A stretch of 64,000 bases of DNA. Source: Corynespora cassiicola. Taxonomy: Eukaryota > Ascomycota > Dothideomycetes > Pleosporales > Corynesporascaceae. A program made the position numbers and the translations under genes. This document shows positions 1 to 11,355 of this stretch, in pieces. The stretch covers positions 4,588,001-4,652,000 of the forward strand of contig JAEUWY010000005.1 of NCBI GenBank assembly GCA_022059125.1, read 5' to 3'. Every line of letters begins with the position of its first letter. The first letter of the stretch is position 1. The notes beneath the pieces are model-generated. The model saw only the letters and a program-made list of their open reading frames with translations. It did no database searches and was not told the DNA's origin.

Positions 1-731
1 CATAGAAATAGACGATAGATGTGCAGCAGACACTTCTTCCAGCCAATGGATGAATCTCAGCTCACAGCTCAATGCTTGGCGTGATCGGGTCCGCCGCATC
101 CCCGCCGGATGTGCACAACGGACGATAAAGTTTATATGCAGGGCTGATGTCGCGCATCGCTCGCAGATATTACCTCGACCCCTTCTCTCTCTCTCTCCTT
201 GGGCGCGGTCGCCATGCATCAACTCACGTTCCCCGCAGGTTCAGACATGGCGACGGCAAAGGATGGCACCCAAGCGGCGCCTGGCCGTGCTCGGAGCGGA
301 GCAGCGCTCTCCTCCCCGACGGTACCCTCTTTGGTGCCGCCCCACGCTTCTCGGCCAGCGCGTGACGAATTCGAATAGCTAACCAAGTGCCGCACGCAAC
401 ACCGGGGCCCAAATAAACAGAGCAATCAAGGTTGCGTCCACGCTGCAGCTTGCCAGTGGGGTATTAGCCGGCCGGAACACTTGCTGCTTCAAGCTCCCGT
501 GGCCAGCCTGCCCGCGTCTGAGCTTTCTGGACGTCGTGCCTTTAAAAGGCAGCTTGTACCTCGGATTTCTTTACCCCGCCAGCGACTGCTAGACGTCAGT
601 CAAACCGATTCCCCTTCGACCGCTGTTTAGAAGCGCCCTGGTGCGAAGTGCGCGGCCGGGAGCTCCCATTTACCTAGGACCTTTTGCTATCGCGCAGCCT
701 CCATTCCGAGGTTATCCACACACATCCGACC
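1..731. other. Upstream non-coding region of the isocitrate dehydrogenase gene
   Basis: No reading frame here has convincing composition or splice structure. The last 200 bases form the presumed promoter and 5' leader of the downstream gene. They contain a TTTAAAAGG stretch near 541 that could act as a weak TATA-like element. Nothing else is supported. Confidence 0.5.
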
Positions 732-2312
732 ATGCGCCCAACCTCTTCTTCAGCGGCCGCCCTCCGCTCTGCGGTTCGCGTGCCTCACCGACAGACCTGC
801 GGCTTTGCGACTAGGTGTCTAGCCTCCCAGACCGCCCGCTCCCTCAGCACCCGCCGCCCGCAAGCCAGCGCCTCTGCCATTGCTCCCTCGGCCGCACCCG
901 CCTTGCCCCAGCTCCTCGCACAGCAGCGCAGGATGGCGTCCACCGGCATCCAGAAGATCAAGGTCAAGAATCCCGTCGTCGAGCTCGACGGCGATGAGAT
1001 GACGCGCATCATCTGGCAGGAGATCAAGGACCGCTTCATCCACCCGTACCTCGACGTCGATCTCAAGTACTACGACCTTGGCCTGCCCTACCGTGATGAG
1101 ACCAACGACCAGGTCACCCTCGATGCCGCAGAGGCCATCAAGAAGTACTCGGTCGGCGTCAAGTGCGCCACCATCACGCCCGACGAGGCCCGCGTGAAGG
1201 AGTTCAATCTCAAGAAGAGTATGCAATTGTGCCCTGTACCGTGAACCAAGATAGACTGACGAGCTGCTCGCAGTGTGGCTGTCCCCCAACGGCACCATCC
1301 GTAACCACCTGGGAGGAACCGTCTTCCGTGCGCCCATCGTCATCCCCCGCATCCCCCGCCTCGTGCCCGGCTGGAAGCAGCCCATCATCATCGGCCGCCA
1401 CGCCTTTGGCGACCAATACCGCGCAAAGGACCGCGTCATTGAGGAGGAGGGCACCCTGGAGATGGTCTTCACGCCCAAGGGCGGCGAGCCCCAGACCATC
1501 AAGGTCTACGACTTCCCCGCCGGCGGCGGCGTCGCCCAGACGCAGTACAACACGGCCGAGTCCATTGCTGGATTTGCCCAGGCCAGCTTCAAGCTCGCCC
1601 TTGACAAGAAGCTGCCCCTGTACATGAGCACCAAGAACACCATCCTCAAGGCCTACGACGGTCGTTTCAAGGACATTTTCCAGGAGATTTACGAGGCCCA
1701 GTACAGGAAGGAGTTTGAGGCGGCCGGCATCTGGTACGAGCACCGCCTCATCGACGACATGGTCGCCCAGATGATCAAGAGCGAGGGCGGCTTCATCATG
1801 GCTTTGAAGAGTAAGTCTTTCCCGTTTGCCGAAGTTCGGAGGAATGGCCGCGAACAACCGCGAACAACGCTAACCTGCGCCGCACAGACTACGACGGTGA
1901 CGTTCAGTCCGATATCGTAGCCCAGGGATACGGCTCGCTCGGTCTCATGACGTCCACGCTTATCACGCCCGACGGCGAGACGTTTGAGTCCGAGGCCGCT
2001 CACGGCACCGTGACGCGCCACTTCAGGGAGCACCAGAAGGGCAAGGAGACGTCGACCAACCCCATCGCCTCCATCTTCGCCTGGACCCAGGGTCTTGCCA
2101 AGCGCGGCGACCTCGACGGCACGCCCGAGCTCCGCGTTTTCGCCGAGCAGCTTGAGAAGGCCTGCGTCGACACGGTCGACATTGACGGCATCATGACCAA
2201 GGACTTGGCCCTCGCCTGCGGAAAGAAGGACAGGAGCGCCTGGGTCACCACCAACGAGTACCTCACCGCGGTGGAGAGGAGGCTCAAAGCTAGCCTCAAG
2301 GAGAAGCTATGA
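732..2312 (+). CDS. idpA: NADP-dependent isocitrate dehydrogenase, mitochondrial (three exons)
   Basis: Exons 732-1218, 1274-1810 and 1888-2312 give 482 residues. The enzyme oxidatively decarboxylates isocitrate to 2-oxoglutarate and makes NADPH. Seen: an Arg/Ser/Ala-rich N-terminus of about 65 residues typical of a mitochondrial presequence; the eukaryotic dimeric IDP core starting [14 protein letters not shown]; and the isocitrate/isopropylmalate dehydrogenase signature [20 protein letters not shown], which is built across the second splice junction. Both introns have clean GT..CAG borders and restore family-conserved sequence ([25 protein letters not shown]). The first in-frame ATG is 732; codons further upstream lack an ATG. 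A second in-frame ATG at 933 (residue 68) lies just where the mature enzyme should begin and could start a cytosolic form. The C-terminus is KEKL, only weakly like a peroxisomal signal. Confidence 0.95.
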
Positions 2313-2940
2313 TTTCCCCGAATCGGTGGAGCTAGCTCCATGACCAGGTCGCTTGGCGGATTGAAACACCAATGGCGCGCGCGGCCCACGGTCTTGGATA
2401 AAAAAAAGCCCCTATGCATGCATGTGAGATCGTCACTTTCGATGAAAGGCTGTTCGATGCGGCGGCATTCGAGGCCATCCAGATGCACATGAGATCGTTG
2501 TGTCGCCCCCTTACTGTATTCGGACTTGGTCTTTTTTCTTGGGAGTCACGGATCTCTTCGAGCGTTTTGGCACAACTGTAGATAGCGGCACCGTCCCGGC
2601 ATGAACAAAAGACAGAAATAGATTCTGTCTCTCTTCGCACCAAACACGCCGACTCGTCCAAAACAAATCTGTTTGTTTGCCTCCCACCCACCAGCCGCAT
2701 GCATACCTGCAGGTATGATTTGTTTGTCGCACAACGTGTTTATCTTTCCGTCGATGCTGAGACAGCCTTCCTCCCAATGGCCCTTATATCTCGTTCCCCC
2801 TCTTCTCAGGCTCAGGGATGGGACATGTCCACGCCACCGAAATTGCAGTCCCGCAAAATTTTCCCTGACGAGCCCTGAACGAACCTAGGGGAGCGACGGC
2901 AAGCGGGCAAAAGGCCCAAGCTCCCGAAATTAAACATCAC
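2313..2940. other. Intergenic region between idpA and the 893-aa gene
   Basis: This is the 3' flank of the dehydrogenase gene and the promoter of the following gene. I see no gene, repeat or RNA in it. Confidence 0.4.
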
Positions 2941-5676
2941 ATGACCGCGCGCAATTCACCACCTGCACCCCAGATCCCAAACACACCCGTTCGCAGCACC
3001 GCTTTCGCAGGAGAAAGCCGTTTAGCCACCCCCGCACAGCATCACCCTAGCCCGCGGTGGCATAACGCCATGGAGATCCCGCACTCCTTTCACACAGCTG
3101 CAGCTGCTGGCCCCTCTCCCTCTTCCAAGGGTCCCGCTGCGAGGCCGAACCCTGAGCTTGAGCAGCAGCAGCATCATCATCATCACCACCACCGCCCGCA
3201 GCTCCAACGCCCCTTCACCCCGCGCTCGCGCTCGTCCACGACCAGCTCGCAGCCGGGAGGCACCCCTAAGCAGCAGCTTAGCAAGAGGAAGCATCCAGCC
3301 GGTGATTCCACCGCCGCTGCTCCCATCTTCACCCCTAGCGCAGGAGACTCCCCCCTGTACGCAACCTTCAAACGCAAAGTGCGGACCGCTACCATGAGCA
3401 CCACGAGCACTCCTGGGACTCCCGTCCGCACGCCTGAACGCAAAGATTCGAGGCCTGGGTCCGTGAGTCCAAGTAAAAGGACGAGCCCCGACAAGAAGCG
3501 CACCCGCAATGGCACTCAGAGCGGAAGTCAGAGCCCCGCCGTGCTGCAGGTCGGCGAAAATGGCTTCTACTTTTCCATTGAGCTCACGCGAAAAGAGGAG
3601 GCGCCCGGCAAGGATGACGCCAAGGGAGGGAGTAATGGTAAGAAGAAAGAGAAGAGCGCCGCCATGAAGGAGAAGGACGGCAATAGCACGTCGAGTGCCA
3701 GAGTCGCAACTCCACCCACGCCCAAGCTGCCACCCCCCAAACCTGCAAAAATGGTAGTCTTTCAATCGCCGCAGACGCCGCCCAAGTCAGCCGTGTTGGC
3801 GGCCGCCAATGGGGTCCGCGGCGCTGCGCCGCGTGGTGTGCCCGCGAGTCAGATTAGGAGGAAGGGAAAGGTTATGAGGGCTAGCATGGGGGGAGCTGAG
3901 ATGATGGCCTTGAGAGCGTCGACGACGGCGACAGAGTCGGACTCGACAACATCTCGCGCAGAGAGGAACAAGAGACAGCGCCATTCGGTTGTTCCATTTA
4001 CGATGGAGAGAGATGAGCAAAGCGCGGCCCGCGCCGCGACCAAGACGCACACAAGACGCCCGACTGCCGTGGACACTTCGCTGCCGATTCACCAGATTAT
4101 CCAGGAGAGGAGGAGTCCGAGGAGTTCGATCAATTCGAATGGGAGTGCGAATGCGAATCCAAATTTGGGAGCGAGTGGGATTGGGAGCGTGCAGGGGGGT
4201 GGTAGTGCTGGAATCGCAACGTCGCCCGCAGCCATTTCGCCACCGACTGCAGAAATGATGCCCGTCATATCGCCCGCAGGCATTTTACAGACCAAGAGGA
4301 GCCATCGCCGACTTCAGAGTGGCATTCCTGCTCCTGTCACTCCCATTTCGACCATCAGGAAGGCCAAATCCGGCATGCTTGGGGAATCTACAGGAATTCC
4401 TACTCCAGTTTCGAATGCGGCTACCCCTCAATCTACGAGGGCCGCACCACGAGTCATGTTGACATCTGCTTCAGCCAGGGGATCGCCAGCAACGCCGGAG
4501 GTATTGTCGCGGTCGTCCCGTGCAGAACAGGATAAGCGACGCTCGTCAAGCGCGTATCCGTCTGATATCGGCGAGATGATGCGCCGCCTCAGCAAAGAGG
4601 GCATCAAAACATCATCAGTCGATACAGTCGACGAATCTAAAGCTGAACAACCCTCTCCTCCCTCTCCAAGTTCTCGAGATTCTGGTTCCGATACAGAGAC
4701 GGAAGGCAAGGGCCTAGCGCCGCTCAGAATATCACCCCTCCCCAAGCCTGTAAGCATCTCTTCCTATCACCTCGCATATGATGCCAATACTGACGAGAAG
4801 CAACAGACAAAACACCGCGTAACACAGTCCTTGGGCCCAGGATTCTTCAAGCAAAACAAAAGACGCGACTTCAGTAGCGGAACCTGGCGCTTCGATCAAA
4901 CAGGCATTCTACAAAACACACGTGACAGCCTCGACCCCAGCGAAATCGCAGCCCTCCAAATCTCCGACACCTCAGACACCGACGCAGACACCTCGAGCAA
5001 GAAACCCACCCCTGGATCTGACGCCTCAACCCCCAAGAAGGACCCCTCCCGCCGCCTCACCCTCCCCACCCCCATCGGCGGAACCACCTCCCGCCTCCCC
5101 AAAGCTAGCCCCACCAAACCCGCCCCCGAATCCCCCATCAAGCAAGGCATCTCCAAGCTCTCCAGACGGTCAGTCATTCCCCCAAAGTAACATGCCTTGT
5201 GCAACGCTAACCCCCTGTAAAGACAAACCCTCCCCTCCCCCATGTCCCTCAATCTCAACCCCGTCCCCACGCAAAACTCTTCCCTCCGCACCCCCTCCAA
5301 AATCAAAGAAGAAGACACACCCCCTCCCTCGGCCGAAATGCGCGACCCCACGCCCCAAGAAGAGACGCCGGCCGAGAAGAGGGCTTCGAAGCGTCTTTCG
5401 CTCTTGCCGAAGCCGGCGTTTGTCAAGGCGCCGCCTGAGTCGCCGTTGAAGGGTGCGCCCGCGGCCATGGAGGGCGGAGTAGGAGCTGTGGAAGCGCCCT
5501 CCCCAACCAAATCAGTGCTCCCGATCCGTGGGTCCAAGCTGAGGCATCCGCAGGTGCAGGCTGTGGCTTCGGCGGCGGGGAAGGGGGGTGGGAAGAGGAG
5601 TAGTAGTGCGGATTTTGGGGGGCATTTTAGGGTTGGATCGAGAGCGGGGTCGAGGGCTGGATCGAGGGCGGAGTGA
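2941..5676 (+). CDS. Large, mostly disordered protein of unknown function (two exons)
   Basis: Exon 1 is 2941-5168 and exon 2 is 5223-5676, joined at a GTCAGT..AAAG intron of 54 nt, giving 893 residues. The protein is rich in Ser, Pro, Thr, Arg and Lys, with many S/T-P sites and basic patches. It has a run of eight histidines after three glutamines near residue 80. The only stretch that looks folded is around residues 615-680, with SLGPGFFKQNKRRDFSSGTW and a following FDQTGILQNTRDSLDP segment. Joining the exons keeps the same low-complexity, Ser/Pro-rich style and removes a stop that otherwise cuts the first exon. I do not recognise the family. The composition would suit a nuclear or cytoskeletal scaffold, which is only a guess. 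Confidence 0.8.
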
Positions 5677-6842
5677 GAGTGGGAGGGAAGGTTTTGTAAG
5701 ATTAGAATTGTTCTGTTTTTTTTTCAGGGTTGTCTGGGGCTTTTCTGGGAAAAGCGTAGGAGGGCGTTGGGATGGGTTTGGGGGAAGAGGGTGTTGGATG
5801 TGTAGTATACTTTTTTTTGGAGGGAGATTGATAGAAGAGTAGTATATGAAGACTTGCAAGGACTCTGAGCATTTTTCCCGAGTATGGAGAGATACAAGGT
5901 TTATTGGAACTGTGGGTGGAAGAGCGTTGAACGGAGACCGCCGTTTTGATGTTCGCCATGGATGTACCTTTAATCTTCGGTTTTGCCACCGGCTTGTTGC
6001 TCGATGGCTGTTCCTCTAGGCTTGGCCCAAGAGCTTGGTCTCCGAATAGACCAGTAGTTATCTCCCATGACTCAGGTGCGATGTTCAAGAAGGCTCTAGA
6101 TGCGGGAGTCATTGCACGAGAATAGCCTAGCCAACGTCGTCTCACTCCAGTGGCTCTCCTATTCTCCCAAAGGACATTCATACTGCGTGAAGAAGTTGAG
6201 AAAACAGATAGTAGAAACTCTCCACGTATGCTTTTGGACGGCTATGTAAAAAAAAACCATTGTAGTTGAAAAGCTCATTACGCTTGTGGAGCTGGGTTTA
6301 AGATCAAACTCCATTCGATTGGCGGCAGACGCGATTGGCAGGGCATCCCCAAAGCGTCGGGCTCATGCAGCTACTTCCAAATGCATGGTTTCGGCGAGGC
6401 CAGCCGCAGTGGTGGAACATGGGCTGGTGTACAACCCCGGTTGGAGTTAGTGTGCAGCCTTGACATTCCTTTCTTCTAGATAGCAAATTCCAAGGGACTG
6501 GAGCGTGGAGGTGATGTGTAGAGCGCGGTCCCATGATCATGCTTGGATACCCCGACTCATCATTTGTGGAACAGCGGCGGCTTTTCAACTCCGTGTTCTC
6601 TACGCAGTAGCAAATTGTGAAACGCAGTAAACAGTCCAGGCATTCGGTACGCTAGGTGCTATCTGGTGTGCTACTTGAACTAGGAGTTATGACGAATAGT
6701 TAAGAAATATTCTACCATAATGCTAGGACTTCATTAGATGCTATGAATCCACAGACTCCAAATATTCAACTGCATCATCCCTTAGATGCACACGCCTCCC
6801 ATAAAGTCTCCATATCTCGTAAATCATCCCCGAAAGGTCCAA
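5677..6842. other. Intergenic region, convergent gene ends
   Basis: The region lies between two genes that point towards each other. It holds T-rich and A-rich runs (for example near 5710 and 6247) that suit 3' ends. A minus-strand frame over 5702-6181 is open, but its composition changes abruptly and no family is recognisable, so I do not call it a gene. Confidence 0.4.
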
Positions 6843-8475
6843 TCAGGAATACAAGCATGCCTGTTCACTTTTCGAACACCGAACGCAGGGAGAACCATCC
6901 CCCCGGTGCCGGCAGCTGCCATGACCCGCAGATTTGCACCTGTCACAGGCTCTCGTAGGATCGTTCGCAATCTCATCAAAAGCCTCATCATCCTCCACCC
7001 GATAATCTTCTCCGTCAAAGTACCAAAACTTCTCCGAATCGTAGCGCAGAACTTCGACTGGCAGCTCCTCTCCATACATGTATGGCGGTATGAATGAATC
7101 GCCGCCCGGAAAGGTCTCGGTATACGCACGAAAATGAGAACCTCGGGATTTACAGGCCGAGGCTATCTTGTACATGCGCTTGCGGTCAGGCTGCGGTATG
7201 CTAATGAAGGGCCTGACCAGGTCAACGAATTCTAGATCGAATGTCCTGGATGTTTGTTTGACCACGGTCTCGCAGAACTTCAAACAGCTGGCATGATCTA
7301 ATTGGAACCTTGCGGCTCGTGAGGCAGAAGTCATCACCTTCAGCGTCTTGACAGTGTCGGACCAGCCGTCTGCGGTCACATATTGCTTAAGGGATGAATC
7401 CATGTCGAATTGGAGGTGCTCCAGACGCTCCATGCTGCGGAGCTTTTCGCTGCCATTTTTGAGATGCTTTTGGGGGAGTATCGTGTTGTAAATGCCTCCA
7501 ACGTGGACAAGGCGTTCTAGCGAATGTGCTTGCTGTGTCAGAGCGTCGAGAAAGATGGGATCGGCCGTGTACTCTTCTGAGATGTAGGGAGGCCGGCAAT
7601 CTTGAAAGATGTGCATTCGCTCGCCTATGGATAGTTCCTTCAGTGCACGAGGAAGTCCAAGCACAAAGTTGAGAAAGTTGACATTTACGTTGCACTCAAT
7701 CAGTACTAGAGACTGCAATGGCGTAAACTTGGTCTTCTCCGTCACGCTGCTCAAGTCATCGATGTCGGCGTGGAAGTTTGAGCATGATAGCGTAATGTGA
7801 CGAAGGGTGGGGCTGAGAAACATGAACGAAGCCTGGCCAAGGTCGAATTTTCTACCCTCCGGACCGTGTCCGTGAAGGTTGACTATACTTGTTAGTATGA
7901 AATCCATTCATAATCGAAACTATATCCTTACGAGTTTTCAGTGCAGGCAAGGCTGGATCAGAGCCAGGAAAAGGCCTAACGGAATCTTCCAGGATCCTGG
8001 AGTAGTCTATCCGGGTCCAGCTATCAAAATAAACTCCACTGCGCCATTCAGTATTGTTTGGGCAGGGCGACTCAATTGTCAGGCTTCGAAGATGATCCAT
8101 ATATCTGATGAAATGGCCTAATTGCTCGATGCCGTTTTTATGGGGATCCTTGTAACGAACAGATAAATCCTGGACATGTAAGATTCGTGCTTCGCGAGAG
8201 TCAAGAGCGGCAGCGACACATTGGGCATGTTTACCCGTGAGAATCAAAAGATCGCGCCAGATGAATGATTCAGCGAGATTCCTGAATTTGGAACATGTCA
8301 AGGCGAGGTTGATGAGAGCATGCCGAGAATCGATGTGGTCAATGATCCCGAGAAGAAGCTCGTCAGCCAGAGAGAGCAGCCTGCTAGTTTGCTGCACTGA
8401 ATGACCCGTCATCTTGGAGATGGCAGTCATGTGTCGAACTTTGCGTCTCTTCAGCCTAGGAGAAGGTTGGGGCAT
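6843..8475 (-). CDS. F-box protein with C-terminal zinc-cluster-like cysteine motif (two exons)
   Basis: Exon 1 is 8475-7932 and exon 2 is 7882-6843 (minus strand), joined by a 49-nt GTAAGG..TATAG intron, giving 527 residues. An F-box-like segment lies near residues 30-75 (SLADELLLGIIDHIDSRHAL followed by LALTCSKFRNLAE), the region that normally binds Skp1 in SCF ubiquitin ligases. The long middle part has the leucine-rich spacing usual for the substrate-recognition half of fungal F-box proteins (for example LRHITLSCSN and LEHLQFDMDS). The last 35 residues carry CDRCKSAGHGSC and then CVRCSKSEQAC. This six-cysteine pattern, C-X2-C-X7-C-X8-C-X2-C-X6-C, is close to a fungal Zn2Cys6 cluster and unusual at this position. 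The substrate is unknown. Confidence 0.85.
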
Positions 8476-10338
8476 CCGGTTGTGGATGCTTGTCCTGAGT
8501 CACGGGTGTAGCAGGTGGCGGCGAGCAGCGAGTGTTGAGCGGCGCGTGGCACGCGTTGAGGTAGATGCCTTATCGATAAGCTAGCGCACTCACGTGCATC
8601 CTGTGAATCCCTCTCCGCGTTCATCCGATGACAAAGCGAAAATTCCCGTGTTGGTGATTTTCGATGAAGACGAATGCTCTCCATAATGGACAAAGCCAGC
8701 TCAAGACTTGGAGAAAATCGGCAAGGGAGCTGTCCAGACAACTTCAAGGGCGACGAATCGCGTACCACGGTTCATGCTCTCCTGTCGCAGAGAGACGTTA
8801 GCTACCAGTGCAAAATTATATGGAGCCAAAATAAACTGAGCATTTCCTTCTTGGAGAACTACCGTTGAGGCAAGTATCCGATGAAAAAAAGTTTATGTAG
8901 AGGAGACTCTGTTTGGGGTGATGGTTCATGTGCACTGAACCAGTCGCATACAAGAGTGGCATTCCCGTTGAGTATACCTCGAACATGTAGAGTTGGCTTT
9001 GTCCAGAGGAAACTTACCAAATCGATTCCTCAGGACTCAGTCGCAATGACGGTGCCTGACCTCTAAAAGAGGAAGCTTGACGGGGTCGGTTGCTAGACCA
9101 TGGGCTGACATGCTACCCGCGCAGCGCATCAATCTTTTTGAGATAACTCTCATGGACCTCGTTCGACCTATCTTCTCAATAAGAAAGTCGATTGAAACCT
9201 CATATAAATCATCCCTCGTTCTGACGTTTGAAATACCTATAGGCTATTCCTGAAGCAGTTGAGAGTCTTTACCGAGGGTTGGTCAAGTCGATAGCCCGTG
9301 CATCCATGTACGGCATGAGCAAACGTCGAATGACGTCCACTACGCCGTAAAATCAGAGACGTCCTCACTGTCATTGTGTAGCAATCTGTACATATGACCA
9401 GGTAGCCTATGACTCCTGTCGAATAAACCAGTCGGCATAGATGTGGCTTGGTGGTCAGTAAACCGAAGAGATGGAGCTCGACGGATCGGGAGTGTCGCCG
9501 TGGGCGGGTCAGCCACTCAACCATCCGCACAGTCACAAATCCTCTTGAAGAGGGAAGCTTTGCACAACCCTTCATGGAAGGTTCCCTCGCGAGTTTGGCA
9601 GAAGCCTATGCTGTTGAGTTTCCCGCCCGGTGGAGGCAATATCGCACTTGGATCCCACCCACATAAGAGTCAGACGAGAATAGAGGGTTCCGGGGTATTA
9701 GACCAATCGACAAAACAAAAGGCATCCTCAACGAGATTTGGCAGCTCCGTCTCCAGTATCTCAACTAGCCTGTGTCCCCAAGGAAGTGGTGTTCCCCTTG
9801 TGTTAAACTTAGGGCATCCAAGGCATGAAACGTTAGAGAGAAAAGAAGAGGAAAGTAGGGAGATCAGGGCATAGTATATTGAATCTTGTGTGCACAGATC
9901 CTGTCGCTTATTGGCTAGGTGCCAAATCGACAGTCTCAGCCCAGGCAACCATTGCAAACGGTGAAGGTGAAGATGAGAATGGGGCAAAGGTGTAGGCAGG
10001 CCATCGTTGAACAGCAAATAAATTTCATCTAACAGTATATATGGTTTTCCTCAACATCTCAATGGTGTTGTAGTTTTAAATATATTGCTGTGTACAGGAT
10101 GTCTCTGTATTTGCTAGCGTGGTTAATGATATGTTATAGTGCGCCCAGTAAAATTATAGTTTTGAGTTATTTACCGTTTGTTTTACCAAGAATGGCATAG
10201 TATCTTACTTTCGAGTTCTGGCTACTGAAGACGTTCTCAAGCTTAGATATTTTCTTTTGGCTGATATCATATACTTGAATCCCTAAAACACTTAACCCAG
10301 CGTACGCCGTTCCAGGAGCTCGCACACACCGAACAGTT
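8476..10338. other. Intergenic region, AT-rich towards its right end
   Basis: No open frame here has a recognisable domain or good splice structure. From about 10020 to 10300 the sequence becomes AT-rich with TATATAT stretches, unlike the flanks. I see no terminal repeats or transposase remnant. Confidence 0.35.
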
Positions 10339-11355
10339 ATGTCGAATTCATTGATTCCCAACCAAACGGATCAAAATTCCATGACGCCCCCCAGTCCAAT
10401 ACGTGCCGCTCATGAGGCCATGCCCGCATCACCTACCGCAAATCCAAAACTTGCGTCTTATGCGAATAGTCCAACTTCTACCGCTCCTACCGGAATTTCG
10501 GTGCCCATAACTTATGCATCGGTGACTGGCGACTCAAGCTAGCTCGGTGCAAATGTCTTCGTGAATCTATCCGCAGATAAAGATGCAATCAATGGCAACA
10601 CCGAAACCCTTTTCATCTCTGGCGGAAATGTTGTGCCCGAGGAGCCAATCATCACTAACGCAGACAATGATTCGTCAACCTACCACTTTGTGACGCTACC
10701 AGCAGAGTTCAGAAACATAATCTACAAATACGCCCTCACTGCTAATGGAGGAATTCCCTGTCTCCAACGCCGTCATCAATCGATCAACATCGTTGAGAGA
10801 ATGATGGGATTCCCACCAGTATTCAGCAGGTTAAAATGGACGAGCAAGCTTATTCACGAGGAAACCAAATTTCTGGAACTGAGATTCAGTAAACTTTCAT
10901 CCCCTGGGAAGATATTTCTCGAGTACATCAGAGAGGTGAAGGTGACTTCTTTCCAGTCGCATCTTCGCCATGTTCTGTTATTCGGTGACATGGAAACCTA
11001 CCACTCGCCGCCTCAACAAGTGCTGCACACTCTGTTGAATGTAGCACGTTCAAACTCTAATATGCGCCTAGATATAACGTTACCGGATTGGAGGATCAAC
11101 GGCCGCTGCATGGATAGATGCTGATTCTTCCATCAGACGACCAGTGTTGCCATAAGAAACAGTATCGAGATATACGGACAGCTGAATGGCAGGTGGTTCA
11201 GGGAATGGACTCGGGGCCTGGATCCCAAGGAACTGAACTTTGAGAACCTCCGATTTTTCCCTCACGAAATTCTCGACACAGATTTATTGAATAAGTTGTT
11301 GCAGCGTCCCTACGTTCTTTTTGGGGGCGTGGATCTATATGCTTGGGTGTACTAG
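10339..11355 (+). pseudogene. Broken 2EXR / F-box-like gene with two in-frame stops
   Basis: One reading frame runs from an ATG at 10339 to a TAG at 11353-11355, but it is interrupted by TAG at 10540-10542 and TGA at 11122-11124. All three pieces stay in the same frame and read like protein. The middle piece holds FVTLPAEFRNIIYKYAL, the typical start of fungal 2EXR (F-box-like) domains, followed by LKWTSKLIHEETKFLEL. The last piece continues with IEIYGQLNGRWFREWTRGLD. The TGA could be removed by a 96-nt, frame-preserving intron (11041-11136, GTAGCA..CTGAT..CAG), but that would also delete plausible coding sequence. I found no frame-keeping intron for the first stop. The simplest reading is a recently decayed gene. 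An undetected intron or a sequencing error at one stop is the alternative. Confidence 0.6.

Noticed and set aside
684..731. Extended N-terminus for isocitrate dehydrogenase
   Set aside because: The frame is open, but the codon at 684 is TTG. The first ATG is at 732, and the presequence is already complete from there.
5702..6181. Minus-strand frame of 159 codons
   Set aside because: No domain is recognised. Composition shifts to low-complexity Pro/Ser/Lys at the end, and it overlaps the expected 3' flank of the plus-strand gene.
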